Source of the DNA: Acidocella sp.
Lineage (GTDB): Bacteria > Pseudomonadota > Alphaproteobacteria > Acetobacterales > Acetobacteraceae
DNA: 45,922 nt
Reading direction: 5' to 3'
Assembly: GCA_029077825.1 (NCBI GenBank)
Contig: JAQNCT010000015.1
Span: forward strand, 1 to 45,922
In this document: one piece after another, positions 1-8,079 of the stretch
Layout: every line of letters starts with the position of its first letter
Numbering within the stretch: position 1 is the first letter of the stretch
Notes under the pieces: generated by a model
The model's database searches: none
What the model was told of the DNA's origin: nothing
The model's input: only the letters and a program-made list of their open reading frames with translations
Program-made: the position numbers and the translations under genes

Positions 1-378
1 GGTCATGATCAAGAAAATTGGCGCTCGCGTGCTGAGTTGGCTGAAGCGGCTTTGGCAGAAGCAAGGGCCGTTACCGCCGATAAGCTGATTCGGGCGGAGT
101 TGAAAGCGGAAGCCATAAGGGCAGGGATGGTTGACCTTGATGGGTTAAAGTTTTTGGACTTGGCTGAGATAACGCTTGACCGGCAGGGCGAGGTTACCGA
201 CGCGCCAAATATTTTGGCAAAATTGAAGCGTGCGAAACCTTGGTTGTTTGGTCAAAGTGCTTCATCATCAGCAGCGGCGCATGCGCCACGGCCAGAGCCG
301 CCGCGGACGCGCCATGCCAACGAACTATCGCATGAAGATTGGTTGACAGCACGGGCGGCGTTATTGCGCCGACGATAA
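1..378 (+). CDS. Phage scaffold-like protein, 5' truncated by the window
   Basis: The frame is open from base 1, so the visible 125 residues are only the C-terminal part. The sequence is charged and Ala-rich, predicted helical, followed by the segment GMVDLDGLKFLD and the block KAKPWLFG-like (here KRAKPWLFG), a Ser/Ala/Pro-rich linker and a short basic tail. This layout is usual in phage scaffolding or GP20-type minor structural proteins encoded just before the major capsid gene, which is exactly its position here. Its likely role is assisting procapsid assembly. The family call is from layout and neighbours, not a firm domain match. Confidence 0.6.
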   Translation, partial: GHDQENWRSRAELAEAALAEARAVTADKLIRAELKAEAIRAGMVDLDGLKFLDLAEITLDRQGEVTDAPNILAKLKRAKPWLFGQSASSSAAAHAPRPEPPRTRHANELSHEDWLTARAALLRRR

Positions 379-466
379 TTTTTGGTGTGATTATAACTAG
401 GCTAATCAGCGATGGATGGCGTCGCGATTGCATTTTTATTATGCTCTAACTTGAAGGATATTGCCT

Positions 467-1789
467 ATGGGCATTCAGAATTTTCCGGCTGCTTTGCAGC
501 CGATTATCATGCAAGGATTTTTGGAGCGCGAATTTGAGATGTCTCTCAAGTCACGTCTCGGGTATCGGCTGATTGCCGACCGGGAGGAATTTTCAGTTGG
601 CATTGGCGAGACGTTGACGAAGACCAGGGCCGGGTTGAAGCCGAGCGTGACGGTGCCCTTGGTGGCTTCAAGCAATACAAACTTGGATAATGGTCTGACG
701 TCAACCAACTGGGGTGTTGAGCAATATACAATAAGTTTAAATTTTTATGCGGCAACGCAGGATTTAAACATGGTGACAAGCCGCGTGGGGATTGCGACGC
801 AGTTCTTGCAGAACGCCGCAACCAATGGTGAGCAGGCCGCGCGTAGCCTGGATGAGCTAGCCCGCAATGCGCTGTTTGCACCGTATTTCGGCGGTAATAC
901 CCGCGTGGTTACGACGTTGAGCGGTGCCAGTGCCAATGTTGAGGTTGATGATATCCGTGGTTTTCAGACGGTGTTTGTTAATGGCGTGCAGCAGGGTGTG
1001 TCTTCGACATGTCCTCTGACGGCGACCGTGGGGATGAATACATATAATATTGTCGGGGTGACGCCGGATACGGTAAATATTTCGACCGCGCCGAATGGCG
1101 TTTCGGGTGTGTTGTTATTTTCAGGTAACGTGACGGTGGTTGATGGCACCGCTGGAAATGGCGTGAAGGCTGCAACGGCGAGTTCGATTGTGCGGCCAGC
1201 CAGCCGAACGACTACCGCAAATTTGCAGGCGACAGATACGTTGACGATGGGAAATTTGCTCGATGCAGTAGCGTTGCTGCGGCGTAATGCGGTGCCATTG
1301 GTTGATGGTGTGTATAATTGCTATTTAGACCCCGTATCGGCCCGGCAGCTATTTGCGGATTCAGATTTCAAGCAGTTGTTCCAAGGGGCAACTTCGTCGA
1401 ATCCGGTGTTCCGGCAAGGGATGGTGAGCGACTTTTTGGGGCTGCGATTTATTACGACGACAGAAGCCTATGTGCAGAATCATCCGACGATTGGTGGGCT
1501 GTATGTGCGACGCCCCATTGTATGTGGCCAGGGTGCGTTGATTGAAGGAGATTTTGCCGGAATAGCGGCAGACGATGTGGCGCCAAAAGATAGTTTGGTG
1601 AATATCATTGATAACGTAGCGATGGTGACGCGAGAACCGATTGACCGGCTACAGCAGATTATTGCGCAGAGTTGGTATTGGATTGGCGGGTTTTGTGCGC
1701 CGTCTGATACGACGACGACGCCGACAACCGTGCCGACGGCGACCAATGCAAATTATAAGCGCGCCGTGATGATTGAGCATATTGGGTAA
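467..1789 (+). CDS. Major capsid protein (HK97-fold, N4-gp56-like)
   Basis: 440 residues. An upstream TTG at 461 is possible, but ATG at 467 has GAAGGA about 8 bases before it and is preferred. Residues about 60-130 hold a run like those of phage major capsid proteins, ending in LDELARNALF. Residues about 130-235 are a Gly/Thr/Val-rich segment that looks like a beta-sandwich insertion, after which the capsid core resumes (MGNLLDAVALLRR). A Thr/Pro-rich linker precedes the last 12 residues. The protein would form the head shell. Position after a scaffold-like gene and before connector-like genes supports the call; the exact capsid family is uncertain. Confidence 0.72.
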   Translation: MGIQNFPAALQPIIMQGFLEREFEMSLKSRLGYRLIADREEFSVGIGETLTKTRAGLKPSVTVPLVASSNTNLDNGLTSTNWGVEQYTISLNFYAATQDLNMVTSRVGIATQFLQNAATNGEQAARSLDELARNALFAPYFGGNTRVVTTLSGASANVEVDDIRGFQTVFVNGVQQGVSSTCPLTATVGMNTYNIVGVTPDTVNISTAPNGVSGVLLFSGNVTVVDGTAGNGVKAATASSIVRPASRTTTANLQATDTLTMGNLLDAVALLRRNAVPLVDGVYNCYLDPVSARQLFADSDFKQLFQGATSSNPVFRQGMVSDFLGLRFITTTEAYVQNHPTIGGLYVRRPIVCGQGALIEGDFAGIAADDVAPKDSLVNIIDNVAMVTREPIDRLQQIIAQSWYWIGGFCAPSDTTTTPTTVPTATNANYKRAVMIEHIG

Positions 1790-1800
1790 AGGATAGGCGA

Positions 1801-2109
1801 ATGGCAACAGGTTCTACGCAACCGTTCCGGCCAGCTGGGACATCAACGATTGCCGCTTCGACCAATTCAGCAAGTGCTGCATTGGTGGGTGGTGGTAGCG
1901 CCGTACTGGTTTATAATAGCGCGGCGGCGACGGCCTATTTCCGGCTGGGTGCTGCAACGGGCCTCACGGCGTTGCCGAGTGATACCCCAGTGCCACCGGG
2001 TGCGCAGATGCTGGTGGATGGAGGGCCGTTTGTAAGCAGTGCAGCCGTTGTTTTAGCGACGGGTACCGGTATGGTGTATTTTACACTTGGCGACGGGGAT
2101 ACTTACTGA
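1801..2109 (+). CDS. Small phage capsid accessory protein
   Basis: 102 residues starting 11 bases after the capsid gene, with AAAGGA upstream of the ATG. After a Thr/Ser-rich start it shows a compact beta pattern: a string of V/A strands, the segment PVPPGAQML and a final strand MVYFTLGDGD. Small proteins with this pattern (PG turn, then GTG-x-YxTxGDG) are common directly downstream of phage capsid genes and are thought to be structural. No enzymatic motif is visible. A role as head decoration or accessory protein is an inference from pattern and position. Confidence 0.5.
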   Translation: MATGSTQPFRPAGTSTIAASTNSASAALVGGGSAVLVYNSAAATAYFRLGAATGLTALPSDTPVPPGAQMLVDGGPFVSSAAVVLATGTGMVYFTLGDGDTY

Positions 2110-2110
2110 A

Positions 2111-2506
2111 ATGTCCGGCACGCTGCAGGTTTCATTCACCGACGCTCAAAAGGTAGATATTCGCAGATTTTGCGGATATCCGGCCTGCGGCGCGAGTGCC
2201 GCGGGGTTTAGCAACTGGCGATTTTTCCAGGCGTATGGAACGCTGGAATTTAGGTTGAATAATCTGGCGTCTGCGGAAATTGCTGTCACGCTGCAATATA
2301 TCTCAACGCTGGCAACGCTTGAAGGCGCGATACCGCCGAGTTCGGCGAATTTGGACACCGAGAGCGCTGCGGCATGGACACATAATGACAACGAAATAAA
2401 TGATCGGCTTGCGTTATTTGATAGTTGGCGCCGGAGGCTGTGCGGATTTTTAGGTGTGCCGCCTGGGCCTTCGCTAAGTGATGCTGGAATTAACCTGGTG
2501 GTGTAA
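2111..2506 (+). CDS. Putative head-tail connector protein
   Basis: 131 residues from ATG 2111, which begins one base after the previous stop. The frame is open back to an upstream ATG at 2087, but that would overlap the preceding gene. The protein appears mostly helical, with the cysteine-containing segment FCGYPACGASAAG near the N-terminus and a basic patch WRRRLCGFLGVPPGP near the end. I do not recognise a named family. Size, helicity and position between capsid and tail genes fit a head-tail joining (gp6-like) protein, but this is inferred only from context. Confidence 0.42.
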   Translation: MSGTLQVSFTDAQKVDIRRFCGYPACGASAAGFSNWRFFQAYGTLEFRLNNLASAEIAVTLQYISTLATLEGAIPPSSANLDTESAAAWTHNDNEINDRLALFDSWRRRLCGFLGVPPGPSLSDAGINLVV

Positions 2507-2508
2507 GC

Positions 2509-3153
2509 ATGGATGGAGTGCATTTGGCTGACCGGCTGGCCTATGGAGCTGGGTGTGCTGCGCGGCGCGTGGGTTTTATTCATGATGCTTACCGTCCGGA
2601 TGGTCCGGCAAGCCCGCTGGATCTGGCGAAAAGGGTTATGCGGCTGACGGTGGCGTATGTGTTGCCGGGAGGCAGCGTAGCGGCGCCCAGCGGGGTTGCT
2701 GTGCCGTTCCGGCAAGCGTGGGCGGACTGGAGCTACTTGCAAGTTGGTGATTATCTGGTGGGACCAGAGGGCTGTGCATTTGTGGTAGCCATTGAGCCTC
2801 CTAAGCCAATGATGGTGGTTATGACAAACGCGGTGATTGAAATATCGCGTCCGGCGGCACCGGTATTGGCCGGCATAAACCCTTATGGTGCGGCGTTGCC
2901 GGCGACAATGATGAATATACTAAGCGGGTTTCCGGCTAGCTTGATGGTGGGAGGGCTGGGAGACAGAACGCGGGCCGGGCTGCCTGACGACACAAGGGTA
3001 CCGGGATTTATTGCGATGCTACCATCGGTTGCAAGTGTGCAGCCGCGGGTTGGCGATTTGGTGAGCAATGAGTGGGCTGAACGATTTGTTGTTACGGCGG
3101 TTGAGCATATTGGCGGCATGTGGCGGTTATCGCTTGTTCAGGCGGTTAGCTGA
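2509..3153 (+). CDS. Phage structural protein, unknown (neck region)
   Basis: 214 residues; the ATG follows the previous stop by two bases and the gene shares its last base with the next one (TGATG). No catalytic motif or membrane segment is visible. The N-terminal half has alternating short strands with W and Y (QAWADWSYLQVGDYLVG), and the C-terminal part contains VGDLVSNEWAERFVVTAVEHI, a beta-rich layout seen in neck and head-completion proteins. I do not recognise the family. Neck or tail-completion function is suggested only by the location between connector and tail-sheath genes. Confidence 0.45.
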   Translation: MDGVHLADRLAYGAGCAARRVGFIHDAYRPDGPASPLDLAKRVMRLTVAYVLPGGSVAAPSGVAVPFRQAWADWSYLQVGDYLVGPEGCAFVVAIEPPKPMMVVMTNAVIEISRPAAPVLAGINPYGAALPATMMNILSGFPASLMVGGLGDRTRAGLPDDTRVPGFIAMLPSVASVQPRVGDLVSNEWAERFVVTAVEHIGGMWRLSLVQAVS

Positions 3154-3980
3154 TGGCTGATCAGTCAGATGTTGAAGTAGCGCTTCAGTCTATTATTGCA
3201 AATGCGCTTTATCCGAACGGGAGTGGTGAAGCTAGTGCAATAGGCAATATATGCCGGATATATCGTGGCATGCCAACGGCGCCAGCGTTAGATGCTGACC
3301 TTGCAGCGGGGGTTGTGCAGGTTTCGATTATGGCATCGAGCTATGTCAAGAATACCACCCGGTATCCACGTGTGTGGCAGGTGATCAAGCCGGTAACGGC
3401 AAGCTTAGGTGTGATTGTCGAAAAGACAATGGCGATCTTCTCGGGTAGTTGCTTGCCGGGACAATTGGCCGGGGTGATGGTTGATGGCGCGATATATCCT
3501 TATGCAGTGCAAGCACTAGATTCACCTGCTACGGTTGCGAGTAATCTGGCAGTGTTGATCAGATCAGCAGGGTGGATTGTGGATTATGCTGGTTCGACTT
3601 TAAGTGTGCCAGTGGCGGATATGTTTACGGCACGGGTTGTGAATGGCGCTGGGGCCTTGCTGGAGATAAAGCGCCAAGCGCAGGAGTTTGATGTGACGTT
3701 GTGGTGTCCTGACCCGGTGAGCCGAGATTCTGCCGCGCCATTCATTGATCAAGCACTGACTATAAAGCAATTCATTGGATTATCTGATGGATCATCTGCG
3801 CGTGTTGTTTATGTGGGCTGCGATATTTCTGACCTAAATTCTGATGCAACGTTATTTAAGCGACGGCTACGATATGAGGTAGAATACCCGACGACGGTTG
3901 CACAAACTGAAACAGCGATGCTGTTTGGCAGCACGGCATATTCAGTTAACGCGGAATTTGTAAATACATTTAACGCATAG
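3153..3980 (+). CDS. Phage structural protein, unknown (tail terminator region)
   Basis: 275 residues, translationally coupled to the preceding gene through TGATG. The N-terminal 60 residues contain helices and the segment NICRIYRGMP. The middle holds strand-rich V/A segments, and the C-terminal half carries RVVYVGCDISDL and RRLRYEVEYPTT, the latter resembling the terminal strand of tail-completion proteins that end with an RxRYEVEY-type segment. Placed immediately before the sheath, it may cap the tail tube or join tail to head. The family is not recognised with certainty. Confidence 0.45.
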   Translation: MADQSDVEVALQSIIANALYPNGSGEASAIGNICRIYRGMPTAPALDADLAAGVVQVSIMASSYVKNTTRYPRVWQVIKPVTASLGVIVEKTMAIFSGSCLPGQLAGVMVDGAIYPYAVQALDSPATVASNLAVLIRSAGWIVDYAGSTLSVPVADMFTARVVNGAGALLEIKRQAQEFDVTLWCPDPVSRDSAAPFIDQALTIKQFIGLSDGSSARVVYVGCDISDLNSDATLFKRRLRYEVEYPTTVAQTETAMLFGSTAYSVNAEFVNTFNA

Positions 3981-3988
3981 GAAAAATA

Positions 3989-4129
3989 ATGAGCTTTCAT
4001 TTGGTAGTCCTGAAGACATTTCAAACCTATAACCGCGGCGACGTGATCAGTGATGCGGCGACCATCGCAAAGATTCTAGCAGGACAACAAGCGACATTCG
4101 TGGTTCGTGTTGCGACGAAAGGAGCTTAG
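3989..4129 (+). CDS. 46-residue phage protein upstream of the sheath
   Basis: A small ORF in the gap between the gene ending at 3980 and the tail sheath. ATG 3989, stop TAG 4127-4129. It reads MSFHLVVLKTFQTYNRGD then a helix-like stretch and ends VVRVATKGA. The strand-turn-helix-strand look (YNRGDVISD, then AKILAGQQATFVVRV) suggests a folded mini-protein. The sheath's ribosome binding site (AAAGGAGC) lies inside its last codons, so the two are likely translated together. It has no recognised family; similar mini-proteins occur beside Mu-like sheath genes. Confidence 0.6.
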   Translation: MSFHLVVLKTFQTYNRGDVISDAATIAKILAGQQATFVVRVATKGA

Positions 4130-4131
4130 AG

Positions 4132-5685
4132 ATGCCAATATATGCACAAGGAACTTTGAATACGACAGCGCTTATTGTGCCGGACTTGTATGTTCAGATC
4201 GTACCGCCGCAGACCTTGTTGTTGAATGGTGTTCCGACGGATATTTTGGGCGTTGTGGGTACGGCGAGTTGGGGTCCGGTAGGAGAACCGACGAATGTCG
4301 GAAGCATGAGTAATTATGCCTCGGTGTTTGGACCCGTGATGGCACGAAAATATGATTTGGGGACGCCGGTGGCGATAGCCGTGCAGCAAGGTGCTGCAAA
4401 TTTCCGCTGCGTGCGGATAACTGATGGCACCGATACCGCGGCTTCGTTGTCGTTACTTGGCGCCGTAAATTTTACGGCGTTGTATACGGGGGCTCAGGGA
4501 AATAATTTAGTGTTGACGTTGGCGGCGGGGTCAGCAGCGAATTCCTGGCGCCTTACGGTGGGGATGCCTGGCCTTAGCCCAGAGGTTTTCGATAATATCA
4601 TTGGAACGGGCAACGTATTTTGGACTAAGATGGTGCAGGCTGTGAATAATGGCAGCGGTGTATTGCGCGGGTCCTCCCGATTGGTGGTTGCGAGTTTAGT
4701 TTCAGCAAATGCAAATCCGATTGCGGGCACGTATCCGTTCTCGGTAGGTACGTTGGGAACGGATGGCGCGAATAATATTGCGGCGAATCAACTGGTGGGC
4801 AGCGATAGCCTACCCAGGACCGGTATGTATGCGTTGCGTGGCCAAGGCTGTGCTTTAGCGTTGTTGGCCGATGCTGACGATGCGATGCAATGGAGCGTGC
4901 AGGTGGCATTTGGCCTTAGTGAATCGATTTATATGATTCTGACGGGGCCAGCCGGCGATTCAATTGCAAATGCCGTGGTAACCAAGGCGACGGCCGGAAT
5001 TGATAGCTATGCGGCCAAGTTAATGTTTGGCGACTGGATATATTGGTATGACCAAGCCAATGCAGTGATGCGACTGGTATCGCCGGGAGGATTTGTGGCG
5101 GGCCGGTTGGCGAATTTATCACCGGAGCAGTCATCACTGAATAAGCCGTTGTTTGGCGTGATTGGCTCGCAGAAGTCTGGGCAGCCGGGCGTGGGAACGG
5201 CGACGACATACGCGGCGGCTGATCTATCAGTGCTACTTTCTGCGGGGATTGATGTGATTGCTAATCCGCAACCCGGGGGTGCGTTCTGGGGTGTTAGGGG
5301 TGGGCACAATTCATCATCGAACGCGGCGATTAATGGCGATAATTATACCAGATTGACGAACTATGTTGCGCGGACTCTCTCGGCTGGGATGGGAGCTTAT
5401 GTTGGGCAGCTAGTCAATGCCACATTATTTCAGAATATTCGTTCAACGCTCCTCGCGTTTTTGAATGCATTGCTGGGCCAGGGGTTGTTGGGGAGTACTG
5501 ATGGGTCTCTGCCGTTTGCGGTGGTGTGTGATACGACAAATAATCCAAGTAGCAGAACTGGGCTTGGTTACGTGCAAGCGGATTGTCAGGTGCAATACCA
5601 AGCAATCAACGAGAAATTCATTGTGAATGTGCAAGGTGGGCAAACCGTGCAGGTTAGCCGACAGAGTGTGCAAACAATCGCCTAA
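4132..5685 (+). CDS. Tail sheath protein
   Basis: 517 residues, the usual size of a contractile-tail sheath subunit. The start is ATG 4132 behind AAAGGAGC. The N-terminal part has LLNGVPTDILGVVGTASWGP, typical of sheath proteins, followed by VFGP and LGTPVAIAVQQGAANFRCVRI. The C-terminal third contains NYVARTLSAGMGAYVGQLVN and a long helix (TLLAFLNALLGQGLLG), matching the sheath C-terminal domain that links neighbouring subunits. Its presence identifies the particle as contractile. Contraction of the sheath drives the tube through the envelope. The tube gene follows 12 bases downstream. Confidence 0.9.
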   Translation: MPIYAQGTLNTTALIVPDLYVQIVPPQTLLLNGVPTDILGVVGTASWGPVGEPTNVGSMSNYASVFGPVMARKYDLGTPVAIAVQQGAANFRCVRITDGTDTAASLSLLGAVNFTALYTGAQGNNLVLTLAAGSAANSWRLTVGMPGLSPEVFDNIIGTGNVFWTKMVQAVNNGSGVLRGSSRLVVASLVSANANPIAGTYPFSVGTLGTDGANNIAANQLVGSDSLPRTGMYALRGQGCALALLADADDAMQWSVQVAFGLSESIYMILTGPAGDSIANAVVTKATAGIDSYAAKLMFGDWIYWYDQANAVMRLVSPGGFVAGRLANLSPEQSSLNKPLFGVIGSQKSGQPGVGTATTYAAADLSVLLSAGIDVIANPQPGGAFWGVRGGHNSSSNAAINGDNYTRLTNYVARTLSAGMGAYVGQLVNATLFQNIRSTLLAFLNALLGQGLLGSTDGSLPFAVVCDTTNNPSSRTGLGYVQADCQVQYQAINEKFIVNVQGGQTVQVSRQSVQTIA

Positions 5686-5697
5686 GGGAGAGATGAA

Positions 5698-6126
5698 ATG
5701 CCATATAATACGTTTACAGTGGGCAATGATTGCCAATTGGTTGTGATGGGGCCATTTGGGCGCGTTGATTTGGCACACGTCACCGGCTTTGAAGCCGGCC
5801 AGGTTACGCAGTCGGTGCGGGTGGATCGTTTGGATGGTGTGCAACTGGGAGCTGAACTACCCAAAGGATGGTCAGGTGTGTTTACGCTGGAACGTGGCTC
5901 ATCCGCCGCTGACGATTTTATTGCAGCGATTGAACGCGCCTATTACGCGGGGCAAGCGATTGGGGCTGGAACGTTGTATCAGTATGTTAGTGAACCTGAT
6001 GGATCAACCTCGACGTATCAGTTTAGCGGGGCGGTATTTAAGCTTGCGTCTGCTGGAATGTATAAGGGTGATGCTCCCGTTTCTCAAAAATTGCAATTTT
6101 ATGCATCATCACGGGTGCGCGTATGA
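5698..6126 (+). CDS. Tail tube protein
   Basis: 142 residues, with GGGAGA just upstream of ATG 5698. Small beta-rich protein in the fixed position after the sheath in Mu- and P2-like phages. It contains the segments GPFGRVDLAHVTGFEAGQ, KGWSGVFTLERG and, near the end, a strand YQFSGAVFKLASAG followed by KLQFYASSRVRV, consistent with the tube fold of stacked hexameric rings. It overlaps the chaperone start by four bases (ATGA). Confidence 0.85.
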   Translation: MPYNTFTVGNDCQLVVMGPFGRVDLAHVTGFEAGQVTQSVRVDRLDGVQLGAELPKGWSGVFTLERGSSAADDFIAAIERAYYAGQAIGAGTLYQYVSEPDGSTSTYQFSGAVFKLASAGMYKGDAPVSQKLQFYASSRVRV

Positions 6127-6428
6127 GTGGTAAGACGGTGACAGACAGCCGCGGGCGACGGATAATGCTGCGCAAAATTGGCGTATTGGAAACGTTGCGG
6201 CTATATAAGGCGCTAGGGCCTGAGTTGTCAGTAAATGGTGCATATGTGGCAACAGCGAGCATTGCAGCGGCGGCAGCCATGATTGATGATGTGCCTTTAC
6301 CGTTTCCGAGCAATGAAGCTGGCGTTGAGCTGTTGCTTGAGCGGTTAGGCGATGAAGGTGTGACGGCAGTGATTGAGGGTTCCGCAGAACCACCATTGGA
6401 GATGAAAGTTGTTGAAGCGGGAAACTGA
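6123..6428 (+). CDS. Tail assembly chaperone, short form (G/E-like)
   Basis: 101 residues between the tube gene and the tape-measure position, where contractile and siphophage tails carry a chaperone expressed in two lengths by ribosomal frameshift. The core starts SGKTVTDSRGRRIMLRKIGV and includes helical segments ETLRLYKALG and a short Ala-rich helix. The stop TGA at 6426 follows the heptamer GGGAAAC without a gap, so termination yields this short form and a -1 slip yields the 158-residue form described separately. The short form is thought to coat the tape measure during tail assembly. Confidence 0.8.
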   Translation: MSGKTVTDSRGRRIMLRKIGVLETLRLYKALGPELSVNGAYVATASIAAAAAMIDDVPLPFPSNEAGVELLLERLGDEGVTAVIEGSAEPPLEMKVVEAGN

Positions 6429-6598
6429 CACGGCACCCAGCGCTAATCGATTGTTTGTACTTGGTTAGATGTGGGGTGCCGTACGATGTGGCATTCACAT
6501 TGGATGATGTGGAACGGATGGCGTACGTGGTCGTATTCGGAACTTTAGACGGATTTGTTTTTGATTGGCCACGATTAAAATGGCTTAAAGATTTGTAA
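6123..6598 (+). CDS. Tail assembly chaperone, -1 frameshifted long form (GT/E'-like)
   Basis: Slipping back one base at 6419-6425 makes reading continue from CTG at 6425 in the -1 frame. That frame is open for 57 further codons to TAA 6596-6598, giving about 158 residues. The extension reads LTRHPALIDCLYLVRCG, then YDVAFTLDDVERMAYVVVFG and ends FDWPRLKWLKDL. The pattern (helix, D-x-AF-x-LDD-x-ER-xA, G-x-FDW) is typical of the T or E' part of such chaperones. It has no sensible start of its own in this frame. That the frameshift happens is inferred; both frames and the signal are directly visible. Confidence 0.82.
6419..6482 (+). promoter_or_regulatory. Programmed -1 ribosomal frameshift signal
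   Basis: Slippery heptamer GGGAAAC at 6419-6425, phased as G GGA AAC in the chaperone frame and followed at once by TGA. After a 4-base spacer, bases 6430-6438 pair perfectly with 6474-6482 (9 bp: ACGGCACCC with GGGTGCCGT). The 35-base loop can form a second helix, 6443-6448 with 6463-6468 (six pairs, one G-U). Heptamer plus downstream stem is the standard layout of -1 frameshift signals; lambda G-T uses the close relative GGGAAAG. Confidence 0.85.
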
Positions 6599-6658
6599 GA
6601 TCGTCTCGGTGCGTTGTGTGCTTATGCCGTTATAGCCTCGATAGAATGGAAACGTAAA

Positions 6659-7381
6659 ATGGCATCGCTACTTTTAGCGGTTAAAGTACCGTTGCTTCAC
6701 AGTAAAATTGCGGCGTATATGAGTCGGCGCCTTGGCTGGTTTGCGCCGCTCACGCAGCGTCTAAAGTTTAGTACGAAGCGGCTAGATACTGCGAGCCAGG
6801 TTTCTAATCTCAATTCAAAAATATTAGCGCAAGTGAGGCAGTCGAGTTTGTCTGAATATCAATCAGCTTTCAATATTAGTGAGTTGATGAGGCATCGGCT
6901 TGAAAAAAAAATTGGTTATAATAAAATAGGCAACCTAAATTTAGCTCGGCAAAATGGACGGTTGAGCCTTGTTGTGCACCATAAGCGCGGAAGGACGATT
7001 GAAATGTCATCGTCATTTGCAAAGACTGCAACGGCTCATAAGGTGACGAACGAAATTGTGGGTGCGAAGGTGCGATCGGTGCAGATGAACTCTGTGCCAA
7101 GGCAGGCACAAGTAATTAGTGTTGCTCCGGGATTTCTTGATCAGCGCGAAAGCGGACAGAGCGTAGGGGGGGGGCCTGCGCAACAGGTATTAATCGAGCA
7201 TGCTTATGCATCACAGCGTATTTCGAAAGATAATTGCGGATCTGGCCCGCCTACGAAGGTTGATGTGACAACATTGGTACGTGAATTTCTTGATCACCAA
7301 GCGAGACTTCCGCCGTCTGGAGCGACGATGTTTGATCCCCGGCTGACGCCTGCGTGGCCAGGGCTAAAAATGCCTTATTGA
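6659..7381 (+). CDS. Phage protein in the tape-measure position, unusually short
   Basis: 240 residues from ATG 6659; a TTG at 6614 would add 15 residues and is less likely. In sheath-tube-chaperone clusters the next gene is the tape measure, normally several hundred residues with hydrophobic helices. Here the protein is short, basic in its N-terminal half and contains only one hydrophobic patch at the start (ASLLLAVKVPLL). The C-terminal end, DVTTLVREFLDHQ then FDPRLTPAWPGLKMPY, looks like a defined tail domain. It may be a minimal tape measure, a shrunken remnant or a replacement. No family is recognised with confidence. Confidence 0.5.
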   Translation: MASLLLAVKVPLLHSKIAAYMSRRLGWFAPLTQRLKFSTKRLDTASQVSNLNSKILAQVRQSSLSEYQSAFNISELMRHRLEKKIGYNKIGNLNLARQNGRLSLVVHHKRGRTIEMSSSFAKTATAHKVTNEIVGAKVRSVQMNSVPRQAQVISVAPGFLDQRESGQSVGGGPAQQVLIEHAYASQRISKDNCGSGPPTKVDVTTLVREFLDHQARLPPSGATMFDPRLTPAWPGLKMPY

Positions 7382-7389
7382 GGACCATT

Positions 7390-8079
7390 ATGAGTGAAAC
7401 ATCACTATTTTTAGGCGGAATTATATTTCGAGATTTTGAAGTACCAGAGCAATTGGTATTTGGCGGGGCGCAACGTGTGGTTGCGCATGAGTTAATTGGT
7501 GGTGGCCGTGCGGTTGATATTCTGGGTGAACAGCCGACACAAATATCTTTTAGCGGAGTCATGTCTGGTATAAATGCTATAGACCGAGCGCAGGAGCTTG
7601 ATGCGGCGAGGATTGCCGGGAATACAATCAATTTAGGATGGCAGAGTTTTGTCTATAATGTAGTGATTACCGAGCTTCGCCTGAACTACGAAAAATCGTG
7701 GTGGATACCATTTGAGGTGCGGTGCATAGTGGTGTCTGAACCTACAGTGTTAGGATATAATACGGTTACCCCTTTATTAAATTTGATAGGTGGTGATTTA
7801 AATTCTGCGAGCGCCTATGCTAGTCAGGCGGGGTTGTCAGGCGTAACCTTGACCGCGACTTTAGTCCGGTCTGCACGGGTAGTTATTACGACGCGCTTAA
7901 GTTCCTTAAATCTTCAATTCGCTAGTAAAAGTGCAGCAGTCGTCACTGCGGTGGATGGATTTTCGGGTATAGATGCGGTTACAGAATTGGCCGGCGCTTC
8001 TGGATCTATAGCGGCTGTGGCTGCAATGAACGGCTATGTTAATCGTGCCGCTATGAACATAGCGTTGGGAAATTTATGA
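7390..8079 (+). CDS. Tail protein, gpU / DNA-circulation N-terminal-like
   Basis: 229 residues from ATG 7390. It begins with FLGGIIFRDFEVPEQLVFGG, then IGGGRAVDILGEQPTQISFSG, followed by a segment with LDAARIAGNTINLGW and a strand that reads FEVRCIVVSEP. This order (rigid strand, G-x-R-x-VDILG-x-QP-x-ISFSG, LD-x-A-x-G, L-x-W) is found in P2 gpU-like and Mu N-like tail proteins. Such proteins sit at the tube-baseplate or tail-end interface. It overlaps the LysM gene by four bases, so these baseplate-hub components are made together. Confidence 0.6.
   Translation: MSETSLFLGGIIFRDFEVPEQLVFGGAQRVVAHELIGGGRAVDILGEQPTQISFSGVMSGINAIDRAQELDAARIAGNTINLGWQSFVYNVVITELRLNYEKSWWIPFEVRCIVVSEPTVLGYNTVTPLLNLIGGDLNSASAYASQAGLSGVTLTATLVRSARVVITTRLSSLNLQFASKSAAVVTAVDGFSGIDAVTELAGASGSIAAVAAMNGYVNRAAMNIALGNL

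Noticed and set aside
2146-2742. 198-residue ORF on the - strand
   Set aside because: Lies opposite two well-supported phage genes; composition and lack of ribosome site mark it as a shadow frame.
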